From: Plantago major
Lineage: Eukaryota; Streptophyta; Magnoliopsida; Lamiales; Plantaginaceae
DNA length: 64,000 bases
Assembly (NCBI GenBank): GCA_026545765.1
Contig: CM048844.1
Span: forward strand, 49,441,401-49,505,400
Direction of reading: 5' to 3'
Numbering within the stretch: position 1 is the stretch's first letter; each line of letters starts with the position of its first letter. Below the pieces are notes generated by a model. That model was not told the origin of the DNA. It ran no database searches and saw only the letters and a list, made by a program, of their open reading frames with translations. A program made the position numbers and the translations under genes. Below are positions 55,692 to 64,000 of the stretch, piece by piece.

Positions 55692-55990
55692 TTATACCAT
55701 CCAACATTCCTTGTTCTCAAGTTTGCTTTCTGATTCAATAGTAGGCACTTTTCTGTCTTCCTACTTCTTGTCGAAAGATGCAGGTGTCGAAGTGTTGGTT
55801 ACTTCGTCTAGGAGGAACATATGTCTCACCCTCAGGGAGTCATCCATAGGTTCCTGATATCTGGACCAGAGTTGAACGTTACTCCTGAGCATCTCTTTAG
55901 GCTCATTCTCTTTTGACCTTTCTCCTTCTGGGTATCCTTTGCTTGGGTGAGCATGACGTAGCTCACGTCCTCCTGTGGACTTTCGGTTCC

Positions 55991-56350
55991 TTATTCTGTT
56001 TCCTCTGGGTATTCTACCAGGAAGTCAGCAAGGACTTGAGCCTTATTAGCAGAGGGGGCTTGGTACCCGATATCATATTCACTTAGCTCGACCACCCATT
56101 TGGATAAGCGTCCTGATTGATCTGGTTTGCCTAGGACATGTTTGAGTGGTTCATTGGTGAGGACCACGATCCGATGAGATTTGAAGTAAGGCTTCAGTCG
56201 CCGGGCAGTGTAGACCAGCGCGAAGGCGAGCTTCTCAATTTTGACATATCTGGCTTCGGAACCCACGAGGGCTTTGTTCAAGTAATAGATCGGCAAGTGG
56301 TCATTTCCTTGTATCCGCACCAATACAGAACTCATGGCTTCATCAGTAAT
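55991..56350 (-). pseudogene. First RNase H of the Tat element
   Basis: [40 protein letters not shown] and [15 protein letters not shown] are the ordinary gypsy RNase H, in the shortened, partly degenerate form typical of Tat, in which some catalytic acids are changed (LAITD for the usual L..SD). The second RNase H probably took over the activity. Confidence 0.75.
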
Positions 56351-57420
56351 AGCTAGGTAGAGGTAGAGAGGTTCACCTTCTACTGGTTTGGACAAGAGAG
56401 GTGGCGAGAGAAGGTAGCTTTTTAAGTTATCCAAGGCTTCTTCGCACTCCTTTGTCCACTCGAACTTGTCTCCTTTCCTTAGAATTTTGAAGAAAGGTAA
56501 GTTTTTCTCGGCGGATTTGGAAATGAAACGGCTCAGGGCCATCACTCTTCCCAAGAGCTTTTGCACCTCATTGATTGTCGTTGGTTGGGGTAAGTCTAAG
56601 ATTGCCTTTATCTTCTTTGGGTTGGCGCTGATACCTCTCTCCGTGACCATGTAGCCGAGGAACTTTCCTCCTTTTACACCAAATGTACACTTCTCTGGGT
56701 TCAACTTCATTCCATATTTTCAAAGGATGGAAAAGCACTTGATGAGATGCTCGATGTGTTGCTCTTTGGTCTTGCTTTTTACTAGCATGTCATCCACGTA
56801 AACTTCCATGGTTTTGTCCAACTCCTCTTTGAATATCTTATTCACCAGTTGCTGATATGTGGCGCCTGCGTTCTTGAGGCCAAATGGCATGACCTTGAAG
56901 CAGTAGACCCCTCCTGCCGCAAAGAAGGCCGTCTTCTTGACGTCTTCCTAGGCTATCCTGATTTGGTAAAAGCCTTGATAGGCGTCCATGAAGCTTAGGA
57001 GTGCGCATCCCGCGGTGGAGTTAACTAGCTGGTCTATGCGAGGTAATGGACAAGGATCCTTTGGGCAAAACTTGTTAAGCCTAGTGAAATCATTGAACAT
57101 TCTCCATTTTCCTGGAGCTTTTTCAACGAGGACTATGTTACAGACCCAGTCAGAATACTTGACTTCCTCGATGTGTCCTGCTTTCATCAATTTGTCCACT
57201 TCTCCTACTATGATAGCATCTTCAACAGACCCAAAATCCTTCCTCTTTTGTCGGATATGTTTTACCGTTGGATCCATGTTCAGGCGGTGAACTGCGATCC
57301 TTGGGTCTATTCCCTTGAGGTCATTGGTGCTCCAGGCAAAGATATCGTGATTGTCTCGAAGGCATGTGATGAGCTTCATCTCTACTTCCGTGCTCATCTC
57401 TGTTCCGATCCGAGTTACCT
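56351..57420 (-). pseudogene. Tat reverse transcriptase, broken
   Basis: VHRLNMDPTVKHIRQKRKDF, WRMFNDFTRLNKFCPKDPCP and LLSFMDAYQGFYQIRIA (first catalytic Asp) run down to 56948; VYVDDMLVKS with the catalytic pair is near 56790; [20 protein letters not shown] and [20 protein letters not shown] end the domain. Interrupted. Confidence 0.87.
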
Positions 57421-58249
57421 TTTCCGAATCCCCCTCAATCAACTGAACCTCTTTCAGGGCTTCATGAGGCTCTATCCTGGCAGTCTTGGGGAACTTTTCC
57501 TTGAGCGACCCAACACCAATTTCTTCCTTTAATGGGGTAAGATCCACAGCAGGAGGGCTCCTGGGTCTCTTAATAACCGAAAGAACGGGTACTGTGGCTC
57601 CTCTAGTCGACATGATGTAGCATTCCCAGGCTTCTCTAACATTGCCCACTTCTTCACCCACACCGTTCGGGGTTGGGAACTTTACCCTGTTGTGTAGGGG
57701 AGACGCGACTGACCTGAATTGGTTAAGTCCCGGGCGACCCAGGATCACGTTATAGTTGAATGTGTTGTCGACCACCACAAAGAGGATCGTCTCAGTCACC
57801 CTTGTAGGGAAGGCGCCCATAGAGACTTGTAATAGTATACTTCCAATGGGACGCACTATAGAGCCCCCGAATCCTACCAAAGAGGTTTGTACTCGCCCAT
57901 ACTGAACGTTGCCCAGGTGCGTCTGTTCCACAGTTCTCCTAGATATTACATTGGAGGAACTCCCTGTATCAAAAAGTACCTTGTTGACTTTGTAAGTGGC
58001 AATGACTAGAGAAATGACCAAAGGTACGTCAGGATCTTTAAGATCTCCTCCACCAGACGTTGGTGGGGGTATCTCACTATCATCAAAAGTGATAGCGTTC
58101 ATTCCTTTTAGAACCGGTGGAGCATAGGTTCTGTCATTGTTTCTCAAATGTTGCGCGGTTCTTTCCCTTGAGTTCCGGCTATCTCCTCCAGTTGGACCTC
58201 CTGCAATGGCATTGATAACCCCGCTATAGGGGAGGTTTTCCATTTCCAT
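57421..58249 (-). pseudogene. Tat protease region
   Basis: YKVNKVLFDTGSSSNVISRR holds the active-site DTGSS (about 57990-57940), and FNYNVILGRPGLNQF the later GRP motif (about 57740). It follows gag and is in frame with the start of RT. Long open stretch from 58249. Confidence 0.85.
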
Positions 58250-58399
58250 ATCTTCGTGATACCCACGGTATCTTTGGGTATGGTGGGGTGGGATTTATGC
58301 TGGAGGTGGCGGTAAGGATCCTGTCGGAGATTCCGAACCACGCTCCTCCCTTCTTTGTTCATTCTTCTGGTGTCTGGAGGGTTACTCCTCCTATACTGG

Positions 58400-60091
58400 T
58401 TCTTTCAATTTACCACTCCTTACCAACCTTTCTATTTCTGTTTTCAGCTGGACACAATCCTCAATCGAATGACCTTTGTGCTTATGAAACCTACAGTATT
58501 CCTTTGAAGCTTTGTTCTTCTTGTTGCTCCTTGTGTATATCTAAGTTTTTCTCAACAATAGAGGCCAAGATGTCGGATCTTGGTCTATTGAGGCGAGTAT
58601 ACTCGGCATTTCTTCTTGGTGGTGTTCTCTCCCTGTGGAACTCCCTTCTGTCTCTAAGTTCCTTCTGTTGTTCGAACTTTCCTGGATGGGGAAGAGGTTC
58701 TTGTCTTACTTGCTCTTTTCCCTTTCTGGCCCCGGCTCTTATTGGGACATTTCTCCTGTACTCTTCTCCATACAAGACTCCTTCGCAGATATCTTCCAAG
58801 TACTTTTCAGTTGTGATTTCCTCGTTGGAAATCTTTCTTCTGAGATCATCGATGTAAGTGTTAGCGTACAGGTGTCGGACCCGTTCTTTGATGCTGTGAG
58901 GCTCTACTTGGCGCACTTCAGCATTGAAACGGTCAAGGAAGGTCCTAAGGTCCTCGTGCTCTTTCTAGTTTACTCCTGCCAAGTGCTCGACCGATCTCTT
59001 TCTCTTCTTTACTTTCTCAAACCTTTTCAGGAAGAGGTAAGCGATATCTGCATAGGACTTGATGGAGCCATTGGGCAAAGAGGTCCACCAATCCATTGCC
59101 TCCCCAAAGAGTGTAGTGGAGAAGTTGAGACTTTCATGTTGTCATTTAGGCCGTTGGTCTCCATCTTACTTTCGTATCTAGTAAGGTGCCCCACAGGACA
59201 AGTATCCTCGTAATAGTATTCGAGAGTTGGGATAGTGGAGTCGGGGCGCTTACTTTCCCTCCTTATCTCATCACATAGAGGATTAGGAGCTCTAAGAGTC
59301 ACCTTCTCATGTGCCTTCACCATCTTGCTCAAAGTGGCGATTTGAGTTTCCAAGGCCTTTTGTTGGACATAAATCTGCTCGGCGGTTAGCTTCTCGCCAG
59401 TCCTTGGGTTGATGGCCACATCTGGAGGAAGATCATCAACAGGGACTATCGAGATGCTTTCTGCCATGTGGTCTCTTGGCGCATGCTGTAGAGCCCCACG
59501 TCGGCTAGTTCCAACTTCATCTGCTCGTGGCATTATCGGACTTCTCCCCCGCTGTTCGTGAGAAGCAGTGGCCCTCCTGTTGAGAAGGTTCCTTAGGTCC
59601 TCCAATTGAGTTGGTTCTCCTAACCTTTGTTGGATTGGGCGATGTTCATTCCTTGATTGCGCGGGTTTAGCTTGTCTCGGAATTGCTAAGGGAGGAGTGG
59701 GTTGAGGAGGCTGAAGGTTGTTCGATCCAAAGCACCCTTGAATGGTGGTGAGTAAGAGGCCAAAGTGATTCTCACTCATACCAAACTCACTTGGACGAAT
59801 GATCTGCCCATTTGGAAGGGTGAAGTTTCTTCCCGGAGGAGGACCATGTGTTCCTGTCGGAGGAACTTGTCCTTCAACCCCGAGTACCTGGGTCCTTATT
59901 GGTGGATCAGCGACTCTTTCCTCCTCTGAAGAGAGGCTAGAGATGTGGCCATCACTTGGGCAATCAATTGTGTTTCTTGAAGAGGTTCTCGCCACCCTTC
60001 CCCTCCGAGTGGGAGGTCTACCTCTTTGCCTTGGGGAAGGCGTGCCAATCGTAGTAGCATTGGTTCTTACTGACCTTCTTGTTCTTGCCAT
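58400..60091 (-). pseudogene. Tat gag, broken
   Basis: The minus-strand ATG at 60091, about 50 bases from the 5' LTR, opens MARTRRSVRTNATTIGTPSP, a basic, Pro-rich leader. PMAPSSPMQISLTSS and the next stretch belong to the retrotransposon gag core (about 59200-58900). A charged tail (about 58916-58491: RVRHLYANTYIDDLRRKISN) ends in a single zinc-knuckle-like motif (HKGHSIEDC, about 58480). Few interruptions. Confidence 0.8.
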
Positions 60092-60121
60092 TACTGAAAA
60101 GAACGGAACTTTTTGTAAAGA

Positions 60122-60140
60122 TTCCCACAGACGGCGCCAA
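60122..60140 (-). other. Primer binding site of the Tat element
   Basis: Minus strand TGGCGCCGTCTGTGGGAAT, two bases inside the 5' LTR. This is the usual site of Tat and related gypsy elements. Confidence 0.85.
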
Positions 60141-60142
60141 AA

Positions 60143-60985
60143 TGTTGAAGGTAAAAGTTCCCAACCACTTAGAGATTATTCTATCCCACTGGTAATGGCC
60201 AAGATATCCTCAAGTAAGAAGCTCTGTACTGCGTAAGAGCCAACGTGTGAGAGCCTGAGATTCTAAGCTTGGTAAGAACCTGCACAAGTGACTTGGAGGG
60301 GGGGTTAGGACTCGGTTTGCTAAGTGTCAAACCGGTTTGAGACTTTACTCAAGAGAGACTGAAGATCTACTCGGTATAATAGTCCAGGTTCGGAAGTGAT
60401 TATTGCTTACCATTATCATGGGAGTGTGTGCCCTATATATAGATTTCTCCCCAATTGGGAGGGTTCCACCAGATCATGCCAAGTGTAAAGCTTGGATTGA
60501 GCCACCAAGGCTTCAATAGGCCCATGGCCCATTAATGACACTTACCCCATTCCACTTTGGGCTTTCAGGGGTAGTTTAGTCATTAATGTGAGAGTATTAG
60601 AGGCTTTGATGCAGTCTGCTGCAGGTTAAGGTCCGAAGGGGCAGGTTCGGATGCTTTGCCCGGATCGTACCAGGTTGCTCATAAGATATTCTTCTCAGTC
60701 TGTCGAGTGCCTTTCATTCGGACCTCGTGCCTCGAACCTCCTTACTCTCTAGTGCCAGTTCACTTGGTTGGTTGTGAGGTTGTTGTGTTTAGTCCGGACG
60801 GGTGTCCGGATCGGAACCCATGGTTACGGACCATTGGCAGGGTCGGATCTACTATCCTTAGTCCTTGATGTCCCTTTAAACCTAGGCGGGTCGGACTATA
60901 AGGTCCTGGACTCAGACAACTTGGGACGCCTTAGGATTCGTTCCAAAGGCGCCTATGACGGATTTGACATATTTCCATATCAACA
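60143..60985 (-). repeat. 5' LTR of the Tat element
   Basis: 843 bp; TATATATA at 60434-60441. About 37 bp near 60890 present in the other LTR are absent here. Followed by the target duplication ATTTC. Confidence 0.93.
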
Positions 60986-61033
60986 ATTTCGTACTGACCT
61001 TTGTTGCAACTAAACTGATAATCGGAACCAACA
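60986..61033 (+). repeat. 5' LTR of Copia4, right part
   Basis: The last bases of the LTR split by the Tat element, ending GGAACCAACA like the Copia2 LTR (CCAACA). The internal region starts at 61034. Confidence 0.75.
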
Positions 61034-61035
61034 AT

Positions 61036-61049
61036 CTTAAGCTAAATCT
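61036..61049 (+). promoter_or_regulatory. Candidate self-primer site of Copia4
   Basis: CTTAAGCTAAATCT, two bases after the LTR end, is largely complementary to AAATTTATCTTAG (29608-29620) in its own LTR: ten pairs with one mismatch and one bulged base. The LTR segment corresponds by position to the one in Copia2. No TGGTATCAGAGC site is present. Confidence 0.4.
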
Positions 61050-61197
61050 CTTTTATTTTATTATCTAGTTACTAACTTTTCTCTGGTTTTGTGTAGTAAC
61101 ATTGACTACTGATGGAAACTCCACCAACACTGCCCCCGGAAACGTTCCTCCTACCGGTGCTGAGACCGTGATTCAAGTGCCTTTCTAGTCTGGCCAA

Positions 61198-62240
61198 ATG
61201 CCCCCACGCCGTATCCAGTTTAATAAACCGGAAAAGTTTAAGGGAGGAAATAATTTTAAACTGTGGAAAGAAAAAAATGCTTTTTACCTTACTGCCTCCC
61301 AACTTGTCCAGTTTATCACTCAGGACAAACCTGAGGTGGATCCGGCTGATCCTAATACCAAGGAAACGTGCAAAGTGTGGAAATCCAGCGACTATATGTG
61401 TCGCCACATTATATACTTCTGAGTATTGATGATTCCTTGTATCAAATTTTTTATGAGAAAAAGAATGCAAAAGAACTTTTGGAATCACTACTCAAGAAGT
61501 ATACTGTGGAAGATGCTGGCTCTAAGAAATTTGTTGCTGCACGTTTCCATGATTATAGGATGGTGGATGCCAAGCATGTGCTTGAGCAAGCTGAAGAGCT
61601 TCAAAGGATCTATAATGACTTGGCCGCTGAGGGCATGGCGATCAATGATCCCCTACAAGTCACGTTGATGATAGAGAAGCTTCCTCCTTCTTGGGATGAT
61701 TTCAAGCACTACCTGAAACATAAGAAGAAGGAAATGACACTTGAAGACTTGATCCTAAAGCTGAGGATTGAAAGTGATGTGAGAAAGGCTACCAAGAAGC
61801 CATTTTCTAGTGTTTCTAAGGCTAATGTTGTTGAGACTGAAAGCTCTGGGGGAGCTAAGAGAAGGCGCAATGACCCCAAGACTTCTGCTCCAAACCAGAA
61901 GTGGGTTGGGGATTGCTTTGTATGTGGTAGGCAAGGCCACAAGGCTAAAGATTGTAACGATCGTGCTAATAACAGTCGTAGTAACAATCATAACAGCAAC
62001 AACAACAACAACAACAGAAACCAAAGGAACAATAGGAATGGAAATAATAACCATAATGCTAATGGTAATAATAACAGAAGAGGTGGTCAAGCTAATGTAG
62101 CTGAGGCCGGTAGTTTCGGTATTACCCAAGGAACGGAGGAAATGCATATAAGTGTTGTTGTTTCCGAAGTGAACTTTGTTGGGGGGGAACTCCATGGATT
62201 GGTGGGTGGACATTGGGGCCACTCGACACTTTTGTGCTAA
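61198..62240 (+). pseudogene. Copia4 gag, broken
   Basis: MPPRRIQFNKPEKFKGGNNF starts the copia gag domain; VLEQAEELQRIYNDLAAEGM and IEKLPPSWDDFKHYLKHKKK match the middle (to about 61740). CFVCGRQGHKAKDC (about 61917-61958) is the CCHC knuckle. It is followed by an unusual Asn-rich tail of about 40 residues from AAC/AAT repeats (61965-62080). Confidence 0.86.
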
Positions 62241-63640
62241 CAAATAGATGTTCAAGACTTATCAACCTCTAACTAATGAGGTGTGCTACATGGGAAACTC
62301 TGTTGTGGCAAAGGTTGCTAGAAAGGGTACTGTGGCCCTTAAGCTGACATCTGGGAATGAGCTGACTCTGACTGAAGTACTCCATGTGCCTGAGATCCGC
62401 AAGAATCTGATCTCTGGATCTATCTTTGAACAAGGGTTTCCGCTGCTTTGGTGACAAATTTATCCTTACCAAGGATGGCTCCTACATAGGACAAGGTTAC
62501 TTTTGTGATAATTTGTTTAAGATGGTTGCTACTACTGTAATTCCTGGTACTGAGCCTTATGGCGCAAATGTAACTGAGGCTTCCACTAGCTCAGATGGAA
62601 AGAATGTTGCCCAAGAGGCTAATGAGTATGTTAAATTTGCTTACTTGCCTGATTCTTTTAATTTATGGCAAGGTAGACTAGGTCATGTGAATCGTAAAAG
62701 TTTACAAAAATTAATATCACTTGACCTACTACCCAAATTTAACATTGATAAACAATACAAGTGTGAGACTTGTGTCGAAGCGAAGTTAGCAAAAGCATCC
62801 TTCCGTTCTATTGAAAGAAGCTCGGAGCCATTGGATTTGGTACATACTGATGTTTGTGACTTAAAGTATGTCCAATCGCGAGGTGGTAAAAGTTACTTCA
62901 TCACTTTTATCGATGACTGCACAAGATATTGCTATGTTTACTTAATGAGAAGTAAAGACGAAGCAATTGACATGTTTGTGCATTATAAGAATGAAGTTGA
63001 AAATCAACTTGGTAAGAAGATTAAAATGTTGAGGAGCGAAGAGGTGGAGAGTATGAGTTTTCATTTGCTCAGTTATGTGCTGAAAATGGAATCATTCATC
63101 AAACAACTGCTCCTTACTCCCCTCAACAAAACGGAATTGTTGAGAAGAAGAATAGGACACTCAAAGAGATGATGAATTCATTATTGCTTGGTTCAGGGGC
63201 ACCCCAAAATTTGTGGGGGGGAAGCTTTGTTTTCCTCAAATTACATCCTAGACAGGCTACCGCATAAAAAGCTAGACAAAACACCTTATGAATTATGGAA
63301 AGGTCAAGCCCCTTCTTATAAATTTCTTAAAGTGTGGGGGTGTCTAGCAAAGGTTCCTATTCCTCCTCCCAAAAGGACTCGGATTGGACCTAAAACGGTA
63401 GATTGTGTGTTTATAGAATATGCTCAAGATAGTAGTGCATATAGATTTCTGATTCACAAATCAGATAACTCTGAGATGCATATTAATACTATTATTGAAG
63501 TAAGAGATGCTTCTTTCTTTGAATGGATTTTTCCCTACATTGATCGGTCTACTATTATTGACTCGAAGATCAATAAAGAAGCGACAAATGTGGGGGAAGC
63601 GAATCCTCAAAAGGAAGTAGAAGAACCTAGACGTAGCAAG
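62190..63640 (+). pseudogene. Copia4 protease and integrase, broken
   Basis: The WVDIGATRHFCANK-type protease site is near 62202-62240. LWQGRLGHVNRKSLQKLISL (about 62664) is the pre-integrase. LDLVHTDVCDLKYVQSRGGK with [20 protein letters not shown] (about 62834-62955) is the integrase core start; TTAPYSPQQNGI-like sequence with the Glu follows near 63110. PSYKFLKVWGCLAKVPIPPP ends it. Confidence 0.86.
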
Positions 63641-64000
63641 AGGGCTAGGACAGCAAAAACTTTTGGTCCGAATTTTCTAACCTACATGGTAGATAAGGAT
63701 CCGATCTCCTACAAAGAGGCCATCTCATCAGCAGATTCTGATCTTTGGAAAGAGGCGATTGATAGTGAGATGAATTCGATTCTGCAGAATCATACATGGG
63801 AACTTGTGGATCTTCCACTTAGTTCTAAACCACTGGGTCATTAGTGGATCTTCAAGAGGAAGATGAAACCATATGGTTCCGTGGATAAATATAAAGCAAG
63901 ACTTGTAGTTAAGGGATACAAGGTTGACTACTTTGACACGTATGCTCCTGTATCTAGAAAGACATCCATTAGATTAATCATTGCTTTTGCAGCATTGTTT
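63640..64000 (+). pseudogene. Copia4 reverse transcriptase, start only
   Basis: NSILQNHTWELVDLPLSSKP and KYKARLVVKGYK..VDYFDTYAPVSRKTSIR are the first RT motifs. The sequence stops at the window edge before the catalytic box. Confidence 0.85.

Larger units (their letters stand above)
29751..60985 (-). mobile_element. Tat-lineage Ty3/gypsy element with a nested SIRE
   Basis: LTRs of 880 bp (29751-30630) and 843 bp (60143-60985) begin TGTTGA and end TATCAACA, flanked by duplication ATTTC (29746-29750, 60986-60990). On the minus strand it has primer site, gag, protease, RT, RNase H, a second archaeal-type RNase H, integrase, a long region with an antisense gene and tandem repeats, and a polypurine tract. 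The second RNase H and the antisense gene identify the Tat lineage. About 14.2 kb without the SIRE insertion. Broken, with about eight interruptions besides the insertion. LTR divergence is about 3-4% by eye. Confidence 0.93.
61034..64000 (+). mobile_element. Copia4, internal part (cut by the window edge)
   Basis: Gag, protease, integrase and the beginning of RT of the same copia lineage as Copia2. The 5' LTR is split by the Tat insertion; the 3' LTR lies outside the window. Broken, with about five interruptions in the visible part. It is older than the Tat element it contains. Confidence 0.88.

Overview
The window is plant nuclear DNA, most likely from a eudicot, and consists almost entirely of transposable elements inserted into one another. 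I recognise no host single-copy gene, rRNA, tRNA or CRISPR array. The evidence for a plant is the set of families present: PIF/Harbinger, Athila and Tat Ty3/gypsy, and SIRE, Tork and a third Ty1/copia group. All names come from reading motifs by eye; nothing was searched.

Layout. 1-3756: decayed PIF/Harbinger DNA transposon with its DDE transposase (662-2130) and Myb/SANT-like partner gene (2462-3784), both dead. About 3757-11330: Athila gypsy on the + strand with 5' LTR, tRNA-Asp-type primer site, gag and pol; no 3' LTR seen. About 11335-16200: Tork-type copia on the + strand without LTRs, split by a solo LTR (14104-15470, target duplication ATAAC). 16262-29114: a second copia (called Copia2 here) with both LTRs and target duplication GTGCT. 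It is split by a minus-strand gag-protease-only element of the Athila type (18987-25075, duplication GTTTA) that belongs to the same LTR family as the solo LTR. 29120-29750 and 60986-64000: a third copia (Copia4) whose 5' LTR was split by a 31-kb insertion and whose pol runs off the window. 29751-60985: that insertion, a minus-strand Tat gypsy with duplication ATTTC, two RNase H domains and an antisense spliced gene. The antisense gene is in turn split by a minus-strand SIRE copia (33401-50386).

Insertion order: Copia4, then Tat, then SIRE; Copia2, then the gag-only element; Tork copia, then the solo LTR. LTR pairs differ by about 3-4% in Tat and 3% in Copia2 and the gag-only element (by eye). 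SIRE LTRs are nearly identical outside damaged patches, so SIRE is the youngest.

Most interesting points: (1) Copia2 has no recognisable tRNA primer site; one base after its LTR lies a 15-nt perfect complement of a segment inside its own LTR, and Copia4 shows a different but matching complement at the same place, which suggests self-priming. (2) SIRE carries a long sense-strand accessory region between pol and its 3' LTR that looks like a gene with small in-phase exons. (3) The Tat antisense gene has its own TATA box and introns. (4) Parts of the SIRE LTRs show errors limited to CAG/CTG sites, which looks like a sequencing artefact of methylated DNA rather than mutation.
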